Assembly: GCF_001696455.1 (NCBI RefSeq)
Contig: NZ_MAUJ01000004.1
Coordinates: 310,001 to 374,000, forward strand
Source: Pseudoalteromonas luteoviolacea
Lineage (GTDB): Bacteria; Pseudomonadota; Gammaproteobacteria; Enterobacterales; Alteromonadaceae
DNA: 64,000 nt
Direction: 5' to 3'
In this document: positions 1 through 9,658 of the stretch, one piece after another
Position numbering within the stretch: position 1 is the stretch's first letter
Layout: the number at the start of each line of letters is the position of its first letter
Notes under the pieces: model-generated
Database searches by the model: none
Told to the model about the DNA's origin: nothing
Seen by the model: only the letters and a program-made list of their open reading frames with translations
Translations under genes and position numbers: made by a program

Positions 1-2
1 TA

Positions 3-113
3 CCCGTAAAAAACCAATACGGAAAGATAGTAAACCTGCTTTATGTGGATTACGTGGAGTATGCTCGAGCTACTGATGTGGCAATCGCTCAAAACAACAC
101 AAATCAGCTTTAA
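3..113 (+). CDS. Possible C-terminal fragment of a gene entering from the left
   Basis: The third forward frame is open from the first bases to a TAA at 111-113, giving about 36 residues ending in NNTNQL. The fragment is too short to identify. Its residues (for example NLLYVDYVEYA) look protein-like, but another forward frame is also open for about 24 codons, so this may be chance. No family is claimed. Confidence 0.2.
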   Translation, partial: PVKNQYGKIVNLLYVDYVEYARATDVAIAQNNTNQL

Positions 114-360
114 AGTTGTTTTTTAGGTAACAGGAAGAACGTAAAAGGCTCATGTCTTTTGCTTCTTCCCATTTTACGGGCCCAGTAACGCGCACTTAGG
201 TTGAGCTCGATCTTAAATACTTGGTTATTAATTACTACCGGAAGTTTTGCTTGGTTGTTCTTCATCAATTTGGGCGAGTTTATTGACGAGTTAGTTTAGT
301 AATTCTAATCATCTGTGCTCAAGAAGTGGATGAAACAGATATAAAAAACACAGTGTCATA

Positions 361-390
361 AAAACAAAACCCCGCTAGTAGCGAGGTTTC
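361..390 (-). terminator. Intrinsic terminator of yicC
   Basis: On the minus strand a 7-bp stem (370-376 with 380-386, one G-T pair) with a 3-nt loop is followed by a T-rich run. It lies about 40 bases beyond the yicC stop codon. Confidence 0.7.
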
Positions 391-429
391 TTCAGTTGCA
401 TATGAGCTTTTTAAAGCCTTGATAGGCTT

Positions 430-1290
430 TTATTCAATATTCTGAATTTGCTCACGCATCTGCTCAATCAAGACTTTAAGCTCGACGGCTGCGTTGGTGA
501 TCTCAGAGTTGATAGACTTAGACGCGAGGGTGTTTGACTCGCGGTTAAACTCTTGCATCATAAAGTCTAAGCGGCGACCACATGCACCACCTTTTTTGAG
601 GATTTTATGGGTTTCTTTAACGTGCGACTTTAAACGGTCCAGCTCTTCGGCGACATCTTGTTTTTGTGCAAGATAAATTAGTTCCTGCTCAAGGCGAGAT
701 TCATCGATTTCGGCCTGTAGCTCTTCAAGTTTTTGAGTAAGCTTATCACGCTGCCATTTTGCGACTTCTGGCATATGGCCTTCAACCACATCCACTTGCT
801 CTAAAATCGCATCTAAACGGGTTGTGATCATGGTTTCAAGGTTGGCACCTTCGCTGGCTCTTGCCGCTTTAAAGTCGGTGACTAATTCATTGAAACCTTC
901 AAGCAGTGCGCCATTTACTTCGTCTAAATCGACTTCTTCTGCTTCCATTACGCCTGGCCAGCGTAAAATGTCAGCGGGGTTGATGTCGCCACCACTGTGT
1001 GATTGAACCCATTTTGCGTTATCAATCAGTTGCTTTGCCAAGGTTTCATTAATTGACATTTGACCAACGTGCGCAGGGTTTGCTGCAAACTTTAAATAGA
1101 CCTCTACTTTGCCTCGTTGTAGCTGTTTACGAAGGCGTTCACGTACTACTGGCTCTAGTGCCCTAAATTGTTCCGGTGCGCGGATAAACGTTTCAAGATA
1201 GCGTTGATTGACTGAGCGGATCTCCCAAACCCCAGTGCCCCAATCTCCTTTCACCTCTTTTCGAGCGTAGGCGGTCATACTATGGATCAT
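430..1290 (-). CDS. yicC: YicC family endoribonuclease-like protein
   Basis: 286 residues, the normal length for the YicC family. The start MIHSMTAYARKE matches the conserved family N-terminus, and the C-terminal half is helical and rich in E, K and Q, ending in the conserved LKVLIEQMREQIQNIE. E. coli YicC has been reported as an RNase acting on small RNAs; that role is carried over by family only. It is divergent from rph, as in E. coli, across about 150 bp that must hold both promoters. No missing parts were seen. Confidence 0.95.
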   Translation of the reverse strand: MIHSMTAYARKEVKGDWGTGVWEIRSVNQRYLETFIRAPEQFRALEPVVRERLRKQLQRGKVEVYLKFAANPAHVGQMSINETLAKQLIDNAKWVQSHSGGDINPADILRWPGVMEAEEVDLDEVNGALLEGFNELVTDFKAARASEGANLETMITTRLDAILEQVDVVEGHMPEVAKWQRDKLTQKLEELQAEIDESRLEQELIYLAQKQDVAEELDRLKSHVKETHKILKKGGACGRRLDFMMQEFNRESNTLASKSINSEITNAAVELKVLIEQMREQIQNIE

Positions 1291-1443
1291 ATAAAGTTCC
1301 TATTTAATTAAGTTAGCGTGGCCATTATAGCCTAATAAAAACGCTGCTCGGTAGCTAAAGCTAAGATTTCTTTTGGTATTGCGTGGCATAGCGCAAAGGA
1401 TCCCTTTATAATATTGCGAAACTTTGATGATAGGGGAACGTGG

Positions 1444-2157
1444 ATGCGTCCAAGCGAAAGAACTGCGAATCAGATTAGACCTGTAACATTTACCCGTAAC
1501 TATACAATGCACGCCGAAGGCTCGGTACTTGTAGAGTTTGGTAATACTAAAGTGTTGTGTACAGCAACAGTGGAAGCGGGTGTACCGCGTTTTATGAAAG
1601 GACAGGGTAAAGGTTGGATCACCGCAGAATATGGTATGCTTCCTCGCTCTACTCATACACGTAATGGTCGAGAAGCTGCGAAAGGCAAGCAAGGCGGCCG
1701 TACAATGGAAATTCAACGTCTAATCGCACGAGCTTTACGCGCAGCGGTTGACTTATCTGCACTTGGCGAAAACACAATTACGATTGATTGCGATGTTTTA
1801 CAAGCTGATGGCGGTACACGTACAGCATCAATTAGTGGCGCTTGTGTTGCGCTTGTTGATGCACTTACACACATGCGTGCAAAAGGTATGATCAATGCAA
1901 ACCCGCTTAAGTTTATGATTGCGGCAATCTCGGTTGGTGTATACAACGGCGAAGCGATCAGTGACTTAGAGTACCTTGAAGACTCAGAAGCTGAGACCGA
2001 TATGAACGTGATCATGACTGAAACGGGTAAGCTAATTGAAGTACAAGGTACTGCTGAGGGCGAACCGTTTTCTTTTGAAGAACTTGATGAGTTGCTAGCA
2101 CTGGCTAAGCATTCTATTCGTGAAATCATCGATATTCAAAAACAAGCTTTAGCGTAA
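1444..2157 (+). CDS. rph: Ribonuclease PH
   Basis: 3'-5' phosphorolytic exoribonuclease that trims tRNA 3' ends. From the ATG at 1444 the protein starts [13 protein letters not shown], the conserved RNase PH start, and is 237 residues, the usual length. An in-frame start 30 bases upstream adds only non-conserved residues and has a poorer context, whereas 1444 is preceded by AGGGGAACG. The core motifs [16 protein letters not shown] and [15 protein letters not shown] are present, so unlike E. coli K-12 the gene is intact. pyrE follows after 16 bp, so the two are probably cotranscribed. Confidence 0.96.
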   Translation: MRPSERTANQIRPVTFTRNYTMHAEGSVLVEFGNTKVLCTATVEAGVPRFMKGQGKGWITAEYGMLPRSTHTRNGREAAKGKQGGRTMEIQRLIARALRAAVDLSALGENTITIDCDVLQADGGTRTASISGACVALVDALTHMRAKGMINANPLKFMIAAISVGVYNGEAISDLEYLEDSEAETDMNVIMTETGKLIEVQGTAEGEPFSFEELDELLALAKHSIREIIDIQKQALA

Positions 2158-2173
2158 ACATAAAAGGTTAGTT

Positions 2174-2818
2174 ATGAAACAGTATCAAAAAGAGTTTATT
2201 GAGTTTGCACTTGAAAAGCAGGTGCTAAAGTTTGGTGAGTTTACGCTTAAATCTGGCCGTACAAGCCCTTATTTTTTCAATGCGGGTTTGTTTAATACGG
2301 GCCGTGACCTTGCGCGTTTAGGCCGCTTTTATGCTGCAGCGTTAGAAGATGCCGGTATTGCGTACGACGTCCTATTTGGCCCTGCGTACAAGGGTATCCC
2401 AATTGCAACAACGACTGCGGTTGCACTAGCTGATCACCACGATAAAGATGTGCCTTATTGCTTTAACCGTAAAGAGAAAAAGCAGCACGGTGAAGGCGGC
2501 AACTTGGTCGGTTCTGAGCTTAACGGTCGCATCATGTTGGTTGACGACGTTATCACGGCAGGTACTGCTATTCGTGAGTCAATGGAAATCATCAAAGCCA
2601 ATGAAGCGGACTTAGCAGGTGTACTCATTGCACTTGATCGCCAAGAAAAGGGTAAAGGTGAGCTTTCTGCCATCCAAGAAGTTGAACGTGACTTTGGTAC
2701 TGAAGTGGTGTCTATTGTAAAACTGGCTGACCTAATTACTTATCTTGAGCAAGCAGGCAGTGCGTCTGAACATTTAGATGCCGTTAAAGCATATCGTGAC
2801 CAGTACGGTGTCGCTTAA
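2174..2818 (+). CDS. pyrE: Orotate phosphoribosyltransferase
   Basis: Transfers phosphoribose from PRPP to orotate to make OMP in de novo pyrimidine synthesis. 214 residues, full length. The PRPP-binding loop [13 protein letters not shown] lies in the second half, the mobile catalytic loop is the basic [12 protein letters not shown], and the N-terminal [14 protein letters not shown] is the family signature. It follows rph in the classic rph-pyrE order and ends in a strong intrinsic terminator. No attenuator is seen in the 16-bp rph-pyrE gap. Confidence 0.97.
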   Translation: MKQYQKEFIEFALEKQVLKFGEFTLKSGRTSPYFFNAGLFNTGRDLARLGRFYAAALEDAGIAYDVLFGPAYKGIPIATTTAVALADHHDKDVPYCFNRKEKKQHGEGGNLVGSELNGRIMLVDDVITAGTAIRESMEIIKANEADLAGVLIALDRQEKGKGELSAIQEVERDFGTEVVSIVKLADLITYLEQAGSASEHLDAVKAYRDQYGVA

Positions 2819-2832
2819 TCACTCCGATTTAG

Positions 2833-2863
2833 AAAAATACCAGCCATAGGCTGGTATTTTTTT
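2833..2863 (+). terminator. Intrinsic terminator after pyrE
   Basis: A perfect 10-bp stem (2836-2845 with 2849-2858) with a 3-nt loop runs into a T tract, 17 bases after the pyrE stop. Confidence 0.9.
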
Positions 2864-2952
2864 GTCTGTGCAAAACTGTTTTGCATACAAAGTCAGCCTA
2901 GGCTCATGGGAGTGTGTTACCCTAGGAGCAATTTTAATAACTAGCTGAACTT

Positions 2953-4302
2953 ATGCATATTCATATTCTTGGGATCTGCGGCACCTTTATGGGTGGCATT
3001 GCAGCCATTGCGCAATCTTTGGGCCATAAAGTAACCGGCTCAGATCAAAACGTTTATCCACCAATGAGTACTCAACTAGAGGCTTTGGGCATTGAGCTAA
3101 CTCAGGGCTACGACCCTGAACAGTTGGAGCCTCAGCCAGATGTTGTTGTCATTGGAAACGCAATGAGTCGTGGTAACCCATGTGTTGAATATGTGCTAGA
3201 AAAAGGTTTGCCGTATACGTCAGGCCCTGAGTGGCTAAAACATCATGTTTTGCAAAACGCGTGGGTATTGGCGGTTGCAGGGACTCATGGCAAAACTACA
3301 ACCGCGAGTATGCTGGCATGGTTACTTGAGTACGCTGGACTAAAGCCCGGGTTTTTAATCGGTGGCATAGTTCAAAACTTTGGTGTATCTGCACGTGTGA
3401 GTGACACGCCATTTTTTGTGATTGAAGCGGATGAATATGACACCGCATTTTTTGATAAGCGCAGTAAATTTGTTCACTATTTACCGCGTACGCTTATTTT
3501 AAATAACCTTGAATTTGATCACGCCGATATTTTTGCTGATTTAAACGCGATTCAAACCCAATTTCATCATCTGATCAGAACCTTACCAAGCCAGGGCAAA
3601 GCCATTTACCCAGAACAAGATAGTGCAATTAATGACGTACTGGCACGCGGTTTTTGGAGTCAAAAAGAATCGCTAGGTAAAGATTGGTCGTATCAACTAT
3701 GCAATCCGGATGGTAGCCGCTTTAAAGTGCTGCTTGAAGGCAAGGTTGTTGGTGAGGTGAATTGGCAGGCCATTGGCGAGCACAATGTAAAAAATGCCAT
3801 TATGGCGATTGCCGCAGCCCGTCATGTTGGCATTCCTGTTGAAGTCAGTGTTGAAGCGTTAGGTCTTTTTAAGTCGCCAAAAAGGCGGATGGAATTAAAA
3901 GCGGATATTGCCAATATTCGTGTGTACGACGATTTTGCTCATCACCCTACAGCGATTGAAACAACATTGGCAGGCTTAAGAGCAAAAGTCGGCGATGAAG
4001 AAATCATTGCAGTACTTGAGCCGCGCTCAAACACCATGAAAATGGGGGTTCATCAAGATACCTTGATGAATGCACTCGAGGCTGCTGACAAAGCGCTGGT
4101 ATATGAACCTGAAGGTCTATCTTGGTCTCTGAAAGATGCTGCGAATAAAGCGGGGCGTCAGTGTTTTTCAAACACAGACGACATCGTGGCCGAGGTCATA
4201 AAACAAGCAAAGCCAAACCAACATATATTAATTATGAGCAACGGCGGGTTTAATGGCATACATGAGACCTTAATCGCCGAGCTTAACAAGGTAATGTCAT
4301 AA
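2953..4302 (+). CDS. mpl: Murein peptide recycling ligase Mpl
   Basis: UDP-N-acetylmuramate:L-alanyl-gamma-D-glutamyl-meso-diaminopimelate ligase, a cytoplasmic Mur-ligase family enzyme that re-attaches the recycled murein tripeptide to UDP-MurNAc. 449 residues, full length. It opens [15 protein letters not shown]; the ATP-binding loop [10 protein letters not shown] is near residue 113, the Mur-ligase catalytic segment is [18 protein letters not shown], and the C-terminal domain has [15 protein letters not shown]. ubiX follows after 4 bp, which suggests cotranscription. Confidence 0.96.
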   Translation: MHIHILGICGTFMGGIAAIAQSLGHKVTGSDQNVYPPMSTQLEALGIELTQGYDPEQLEPQPDVVVIGNAMSRGNPCVEYVLEKGLPYTSGPEWLKHHVLQNAWVLAVAGTHGKTTTASMLAWLLEYAGLKPGFLIGGIVQNFGVSARVSDTPFFVIEADEYDTAFFDKRSKFVHYLPRTLILNNLEFDHADIFADLNAIQTQFHHLIRTLPSQGKAIYPEQDSAINDVLARGFWSQKESLGKDWSYQLCNPDGSRFKVLLEGKVVGEVNWQAIGEHNVKNAIMAIAAARHVGIPVEVSVEALGLFKSPKRRMELKADIANIRVYDDFAHHPTAIETTLAGLRAKVGDEEIIAVLEPRSNTMKMGVHQDTLMNALEAADKALVYEPEGLSWSLKDAANKAGRQCFSNTDDIVAEVIKQAKPNQHILIMSNGGFNGIHETLIAELNKVMS

Positions 4303-4306
4303 TCAC

Positions 4307-4924
4307 ATGTCAAAATATAAAGATCCCATCACGTTAGCGTTTAGCGGTGCATCGGGTGCACCTTATGGTTTACGCCTATTAGAAGTACTGGTTGAACTTG
4401 ATTATCAGGTTTATGTACTTATATCTAGTGCAGCACGGGTAGTATTAGACACCGAGTCTAATGTCAAACTCTCTGGCAATGAACACAAAGCAACTGAGCA
4501 GTTAAGTGCACTTTGCAAAGCCAAAGAGGGCCAAATTCAAGTATTTGGTAAAGATAATTGGTTTAGTCCTGTGGCATCGGGCTCGGCTGCACCCAAGAAA
4601 ATGGTTGTTTGCCCATGCAGTGCCGGCAGTGTCTCTGCAATTGCTTTGGGTGCTTCAGATAATTTATTGGAGCGTGCAGCAGATGTGGTCATCAAAGAAA
4701 GAGGACAGCTCATCTTAGTGCCACGAGAAACGCCATTTAGTCCGATCCATTTGGAAAATATGCTTAAGCTGAGCCAGTTAGGTGTCACGATTATGCCAGC
4801 TGCACCGGGGTTTTATCACCAGCCACAGTCGATAGCAGATTTAGTGGACTTTATGGTGGCACGTATTTTAGACCATTTGAATATTGAACACACACTCGCA
4901 AAACGCTGGGGTTACGGCGATTAA
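4307..4924 (+). CDS. ubiX: Flavin prenyltransferase UbiX
   Basis: Makes the prenylated FMN cofactor used by the decarboxylase UbiD in ubiquinone synthesis. 205 residues, the usual length. The flavin-binding start [12 protein letters not shown], the central [30 protein letters not shown] and the C-terminal PGFYHQP are family hallmarks (given here as separate motifs). It starts 4 bp after mpl stops. The 43 bp before the next gene contain no clear terminator, so read-through into the ABC exporter is possible. Confidence 0.95.
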   Translation: MSKYKDPITLAFSGASGAPYGLRLLEVLVELDYQVYVLISSAARVVLDTESNVKLSGNEHKATEQLSALCKAKEGQIQVFGKDNWFSPVASGSAAPKKMVVCPCSAGSVSAIALGASDNLLERAADVVIKERGQLILVPRETPFSPIHLENMLKLSQLGVTIMPAAPGFYHQPQSIADLVDFMVARILDHLNIEHTLAKRWGYGD

Positions 4925-4967
4925 AAACAGTGAAATACACATCTAGGGGATTGGGGATCCAAATTAA

Positions 4968-5888
4968 ATGACAACTGCATTAAGTATAAAGGGCTTGAAA
5001 AAAGTCTATAAAAACGGTGTCGAAGCGGTAAAAGGGATTGATTTAGAAGTAGAGCAGGGTGACTTTTTTGCGCTGTTAGGCCCAAATGGAGCTGGGAAAT
5101 CGACGACTATCGGAGTGATAGCTTCACTGGTAAACAAGACTGATGGTGAAGTAAAAGTCTTTGGCCACTCAATTGATACCGCACTAGAGGCGGCTAAATC
5201 TGAGCTTGGTCTGGTGCCACAAGAGTTTAATTTTAGTCAGTTTGAAACGCTGAACCAGATTTTGGTGAATCAGGCTGGTTACTATGGTGTACCTCGCCAA
5301 GTCGCCCATGAGCGTGCTGAGAAATACCTTAAGCAACTGGGTTTGTTTGATAAAAAAGACAAGCAAGCGCGGACCTTATCGGGTGGTATGAAGCGCCGCC
5401 TGATGATCGCACGTGCGCTGATGCATGAACCAAAACTGCTGATTTTGGATGAACCAACCGCGGGTGTCGACATAGAACTAAGGCGTTCTATGTGGGACTT
5501 TTTACGTGAAATCAACAGTCAGGGCGTGACGATTATTTTGACTACGCACTACCTAGAAGAAGCGGAGCTATTGTGTCGCAATATCGCCATCATTGATAAA
5601 GGCACCATTGTTGAACATACCACGATAAAAGCGCTTCTGGCCAAATTAGACAAAGAAACATTTGTTCTGGATTTAAAGGCGCCGATTAATCCTGTGTCAC
5701 TCAATGGTTACCAATTTACGCTGGTTGACGACCATACGCTTGAAGTCGAGGTCGAGAAGTCGCAAGGGCTGAATGGGGTCTTTACTCAGCTCAGCGAGCA
5801 GGGCAATACCGTATTAAGTATGAGAAATAAGGCGAATCGATTGGAAGAGCTTTTTGTCAGTCTATTAGAGCAGGGGCGCAGTGAATGA
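4968..5888 (+). CDS. yadG: ABC-2 type exporter ATPase, YadG family
   Basis: ATP-binding subunit of a two-gene ABC-2 exporter. 306 residues. Walker A GPNGAGKST is near residue 38, the Q-loop is VPQEFNF, the signature is LSGGMKRR, Walker B is LLILDEPTAGVD and the switch histidine is in TTHYLEEAE. It overlaps the permease gene by 4 bases (ATGA), so translation is probably coupled. The family symbol follows E. coli yadGH; the exported substrate is unknown. Confidence 0.88.
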   Translation: MTTALSIKGLKKVYKNGVEAVKGIDLEVEQGDFFALLGPNGAGKSTTIGVIASLVNKTDGEVKVFGHSIDTALEAAKSELGLVPQEFNFSQFETLNQILVNQAGYYGVPRQVAHERAEKYLKQLGLFDKKDKQARTLSGGMKRRLMIARALMHEPKLLILDEPTAGVDIELRRSMWDFLREINSQGVTIILTTHYLEEAELLCRNIAIIDKGTIVEHTTIKALLAKLDKETFVLDLKAPINPVSLNGYQFTLVDDHTLEVEVEKSQGLNGVFTQLSEQGNTVLSMRNKANRLEELFVSLLEQGRSE

Positions 5889-6658
5889 GTATTTTAAAAT
5901 ATCGGGTTGCACTTAAGAGTATCTGGATAAAAGAGTGTATTCGTTTTCTACGTATTTGGGTGCAAACGCTCGTCCCACCTGCTATCACGATGACGTTGTA
6001 CTTTATTATTTTCGGCAGCCTTATCGGCTCTCGAATTGGCGAAATGGGTGGGTTTGGTTACATGGAGTTTATTGTGCCAGGCCTCATCATGATGTCGGTG
6101 ATCACCAACTCTTACTCCAATGTGGCGTCTAGCTTTTATTCTACTAAGTTTCAAAAGAGCATTGAGGAGCTTTTAGTCGCACCGGTGCCTAACTACGTTA
6201 TTGTACTTGGTTATATGGGCGGTGGCATGGCACGAGGCATGCTGGTGGGGCTTATTGTTAGCCTCGTGAGTTTATTCTTTGTGGATATTCAAATTCATAA
6301 TATAGCCGTGATAGTCGCGACCGTCGTGTTAACGTCTGCGGTGTTCGCCTTAGGTGGACTTATCAATGCGGTGTATGCGAACAGCTTTGATGATATTAGT
6401 ATTATCCCTACCTTTGTTTTAACGCCACTGACGTACTTAGGCGGCGTGTTTTACTCCATTCAGCTGCTGCCTGAATTTTGGCAAGGCGTGTCTCAAATCA
6501 ACCCAATCATCTATATGGTTAATGCGTTTAGATACGGCTTTTTAGGGGTCTCTGATGTCAATATTTACGTCGCCTTTAGCGTTCTAATCGGCTTTATTTC
6601 AGTGCTATTTACCATTGCATTGACACTGATAAAGCGAGGAGTTGGTTTAAGGCACTAA
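5885..6658 (+). CDS. yadH: ABC-2 type exporter permease, YadH family
   Basis: Inner-membrane partner of the preceding ATPase. 257 residues with about six hydrophobic segments and the ABC-2 signature around GGVFYSIQLLPEFWQ near residue 196. It starts inside the ATPase stop region and ends just before an intrinsic terminator, so the two genes form a closed unit. In E. coli the pair sits near panD; here it lies beside ubiX. Substrate not predictable. Confidence 0.88.
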   Translation: MSILKYRVALKSIWIKECIRFLRIWVQTLVPPAITMTLYFIIFGSLIGSRIGEMGGFGYMEFIVPGLIMMSVITNSYSNVASSFYSTKFQKSIEELLVAPVPNYVIVLGYMGGGMARGMLVGLIVSLVSLFFVDIQIHNIAVIVATVVLTSAVFALGGLINAVYANSFDDISIIPTFVLTPLTYLGGVFYSIQLLPEFWQGVSQINPIIYMVNAFRYGFLGVSDVNIYVAFSVLIGFISVLFTIALTLIKRGVGLRH

Positions 6659-6660
6659 TT

Positions 6661-6687
6661 AAAAGCAGAGCAATCGCTCTGCTTTTT
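6661..6687 (+). terminator. Intrinsic terminator after yadH
   Basis: A 7-bp GC-rich stem (6665-6671 with 6676-6682) with a 4-nt loop and a T run, immediately after the permease stop. Confidence 0.85.
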
Positions 6688-6779
6688 GCATCTAAAGCCT
6701 CTATTTTGTCATTGCCCTATTTACTTTGCTCTCCAAGATTCTAAAATTGGCCCCATTTACAGATAAAAATACGAGTACT

Positions 6780-7453
6780 ATGGCTGACGCAAACTCTCGA
6801 AGTATCACGACAAACCAGACTGAATTGCATGAAAAGCTGGATGAAATCGTCCAAAAGCACCTTAATTCAGAGTTCAAAAAGCCCATCGCAGCACATACCT
6901 TAAAGGCATTTAATGAAGTAAATGAAAAGGTACAGGCCTTTGCTGGTCCAATTATTTTAGACTCGTGCTGTGGCGTGGGGGAGAGTACGGCAAATCTGGC
7001 AAAACGGCACCCAGATGCACTCGTTATTGGTATCGATAAATCTTCCCATCGGCTTGATAAACATGATGTTGAGTACAAACAAAATGAACACGGCCAGTAT
7101 ATTTTGGTGCAAGCCGATTTGAATGACTTCTGGCGTTTGGCTTATGAGGCTAAATGGCAGCCTACACATCACTATTTGTTTTACCCAAACCCTTGGCCAA
7201 AATCTAAACATATTCAGCGCAGATGGCACGGTGCTGCTGTATTTCCATTTATCGTTAAGCTAGGCGCTGCTTAGAAGTTCGCAGCAATTGGGATATTTAT
7301 GTCAAAGAGTTTGCTCATGCGCTGCGTCTAGCTGGTGTGCATGCGCAAGCTGAGCCTTATCACTGTGATGATGCGATTACGCCTTTTGAAAGAAAGTATT
7401 GGGCGAGCGGTCAGTCTAGTACACGCTTAGTAGTCGATATAAAGCAGTCATAA
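6780..7453 (+). pseudogene. TrmB-like SAM-dependent methyltransferase, frameshifted
   Basis: From ATG 6780 the frame encodes a Rossmann methyltransferase core with DSCCGVGES (SAM loop), VIGIDKS, and the TrmB-like PNPWPKSKH near residue 136, then hits a TAG at 7272-7274. The -1 frame continues at once as LEVRSNWDIYVKEF and runs to a TAA at 7451-7453, ending WASGQSSTRLVVDIKQS, the expected family C-terminus. One missing base around 7260-7272, possibly in a short T run, explains both halves. Joined, they give about 224 residues. Related to tRNA m7G46 methyltransferase but not the standard form. It could be a true lesion or a sequencing error. Confidence 0.8.
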
Positions 7454-7454
7454 A

Positions 7455-7481
7455 AAAGGCACCTATCGGTGCCTATTTTTT
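7455..7481. terminator. Bidirectional terminator
   Basis: A 7-bp stem (7457-7463 with 7468-7474), flanked by A tract on the left and T tract on the right, sits between the convergent methyltransferase and GGDEF-EAL genes and can serve both strands. Confidence 0.85.
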
Positions 7482-9366
7482 AGTGATGAAAGGCTGAAGT
7501 CTCTCGCTGCTCTTTAATGTGAGGGGCAGCCGCGCCAATATAAGAGCCTTCAAACATGGTTATGTGGGTTTCTTTAAGTTGTTGTAGCTGTGCTTTATTC
7601 GTGATACCAGACACAATTAAAGAAATATCACTGTTTTTACACTGCTCGCCAATATGTTTAACGAGTCCTCTAACTTGCGGGTTGTCTGCCAATTGCTCAA
7701 TTAAAGTTTCTTCCAATTTCACCGCATTAATAGACATTTTCAGCATACGGCTGATTGTCAGTAAACCACTATTGCGTGAATTCACGAGTATATTGACACC
7801 TTTGCTACGTAGGATGCTGATAATTGCCGACATATCGTTAAATTGGCTTATCAGCGCTTGCTCGTCTAACTCAAATGTGATGAGACTGGGTTGAGGGTAA
7901 CGATTGATAGCTTGGCTGATACACTCCATCATTTGAGGGTCGCTTAAATCTTGCGGTGTCAAAGCTAGGCTCCAAGCAACATTGGTTTTTCTGAATTGGG
8001 TAACACATAACTCAAGCATCTGCTTCGTGAGTTGAGAGTTCAAACGAGAGTGCTTGATCACTTCTCCAAATGCTTGTGATTTGAGTATAACTCCCTGCTC
8101 GGTTAATACACGCGGTGCGCAGTGGTATTGCACAATTTTACCGTCTTGTATGCGAGCGCGAGGTGTAAAATATGGAATGATACGATGTTGGTCAAAGGCA
8201 CTTTGCACTGTTTTTGCAATGGCTAGATTGGACTCTTGTAGTAACTTTGTTTTTTGCGTTTGCTGACCATAAATATACGTAGTTTGATGTAGCTGTTGCG
8301 CTTGCCTACAAGCAATAAATGCATTCTCTAACAGTAAACTTTTATTACCCTTTGCGATACCAGCCTTGAGCTGAATATACAAAAGGGGCTCTTCTAAAAT
8401 AGGACGAGAAAAAGGAAATTCAGATATCAAATTATTTAAGTAGTGCTCCCCATTTGGTGTATCACACATTAAAACAAGTTTTGATGTGGCGAGTCGGTAA
8501 ACTTTAAATGGCTTGGTAAAACCTTGAAAATAGCCCATCACATTATGAATTACTCGGTCGCCAACGGCAGCACCATAAAAACTAATGATCTCTTCAAGTT
8601 CGCAGATGGAAATAATAGCCAAGCTTAAATGTTGGCGCTTTGAGCGCAATAAATCCTGTTCCAAGGCGAGCCGATTAGCAAACCCTGTTCTTGCATCTGT
8701 GGTCAAAGTGCGCCTGTATACCAATAAATACATACCAGCGACGAGCAAGGCAATACAAAAGAAGAAACTTGCAGAGAGCGCAGCTTGGGTCACATTATCC
8801 TGAAGCTGGGCCTCTATGTGTGAAATGGTGATATCAGCACCTGTTAGGTAAACTTGGCCTTGCGGAGTAATGTGCGGTACAAAGATCGTTTTAAAGTGTC
8901 CCCATTTGTCTTTTGAGACCTCAAAAACTTCCTTGGTAGAGCGAAATGCGCCTTTATTTATCGTTGTCGCTTCAGGGTACACATCTCTAAACTGTGTTAC
9001 ATCGCCATTCGTGATGTCTTCTACTGTGTAGCTTGAAGCAGTAAAGCGCACATTTGGAGAGTCGTATATCATGGTATAAACATATTCGACGCCAACTGCT
9101 TGTGCTAGCTTTGTGAGTTGCTCACTGACTTGTTTAAATTCCGCTGGGCTAACCGTATCAAGGTCTTCATGATATTGAGCACCGACAAATAAATTGGCGC
9201 TTTGTGCTGCGGTGCGCAGCCTCTGGTCAATGTCTTCCATGATGACGATTTTGGTATTGTGGTAGGTATAATATACGTAACCCGCCAGTGATATTACAAA
9301 GGTGAAAAAGCCGACTAAGACCCAAGTGAAAGAGAGGGTACGGTGAGCAAAGTTCCATTTATTCAT
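7480..9366 (-). CDS. Membrane protein with degenerate GGDEF and EAL domains
   Basis: 628 residues from the ATG at 9366, chosen because GGAA precedes it and a membrane segment follows; an upstream in-frame start adds 19 unlikely residues. Order: TM1 near 12-34, a periplasmic Cache-like region, TM2 near 200, a GGDEF-like domain and an EAL-like domain. At the GGDEF position the sequence reads RLATSKL, and in the EAL domain FELDE, VNSRNSG and VSGITN replace EAL, DDFGTG and AEGVE. Neither cyclase nor phosphodiesterase activity is expected. By analogy with CsrD it may be a sensor or adaptor; the ligand is unknown. Confidence 0.85.
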   Translation of the reverse strand: MNKWNFAHRTLSFTWVLVGFFTFVISLAGYVYYTYHNTKIVIMEDIDQRLRTAAQSANLFVGAQYHEDLDTVSPAEFKQVSEQLTKLAQAVGVEYVYTMIYDSPNVRFTASSYTVEDITNGDVTQFRDVYPEATTINKGAFRSTKEVFEVSKDKWGHFKTIFVPHITPQGQVYLTGADITISHIEAQLQDNVTQAALSASFFFCIALLVAGMYLLVYRRTLTTDARTGFANRLALEQDLLRSKRQHLSLAIISICELEEIISFYGAAVGDRVIHNVMGYFQGFTKPFKVYRLATSKLVLMCDTPNGEHYLNNLISEFPFSRPILEEPLLYIQLKAGIAKGNKSLLLENAFIACRQAQQLHQTTYIYGQQTQKTKLLQESNLAIAKTVQSAFDQHRIIPYFTPRARIQDGKIVQYHCAPRVLTEQGVILKSQAFGEVIKHSRLNSQLTKQMLELCVTQFRKTNVAWSLALTPQDLSDPQMMECISQAINRYPQPSLITFELDEQALISQFNDMSAIISILRSKGVNILVNSRNSGLLTISRMLKMSINAVKLEETLIEQLADNPQVRGLVKHIGEQCKNSDISLIVSGITNKAQLQQLKETHITMFEGSYIGAAAPHIKEQRETSAFHH

Positions 9367-9588
9367 TGCAATTCCGATTGCCTGAGCGCTAACAATACTG
9401 CAAATTTTATAGCCTTGATGCACATTTTACAAAGTATTTCATAAATTGATGGCGCTGAATGTTCCTAAAAAGCTTTATTTCGTTTATTTATACGGAAAAT
9501 AGCTTTTATGGCGACTTTTTTACGTTGCATTTGCAGACATTCTGGCAACTTTAAAGTAGAGTTAGTCATTTCGTAATAAATTAGCAAG

Positions 9589-9632
9589 GTAGATGTGCCT
9601 ATCAGACGCAGCCTCGAGGCGCACACATCTAC
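9589..9632 (+). promoter_or_regulatory. Inverted repeat in the panP leader
   Basis: Perfect 9-bp arms GTAGATGTG (9589-9597) and CACATCTAC (9624-9632), extended by CCT/AGG across a small bulge, enclose a 10-bp palindrome at 9611-9620. The structure ends 26 bases before the panP start codon. It could be an operator or a leader hairpin; no known regulator site is recognised. Confidence 0.5.
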
Positions 9633-9658
9633 TTACTCTTTTGTGATTGGGAATTAGA

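Larger units (their letters stand above)
1..429. other. Left-edge non-coding region
   Basis: No convincing complete gene is visible between the window edge and the yicC stop codon. The only coding hint is a short open frame entering from the left edge, listed separately. The right end holds the yicC terminator. The middle part, roughly 115-360, is AT-rich with nothing recognised on either strand. Confidence 0.5.

Noticed and set aside
1300..1716. 138-codon minus-strand ORF over the yicC-rph gap
   Set aside because: Overlaps the rph start and its promoter; product lacks any recognisable fold.
1713..2129. 138-codon antisense ORF within rph
   Set aside because: Mirror of the rph codon pattern; Ser-rich low-complexity product, no ribosome site or family.
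7255..7275. Programmed -1 frameshift in the TrmB-like gene
   Set aside because: No slippery heptamer of the X-XXY-YYZ type nor an obvious stimulating structure was seen; a simple indel is the better reading.
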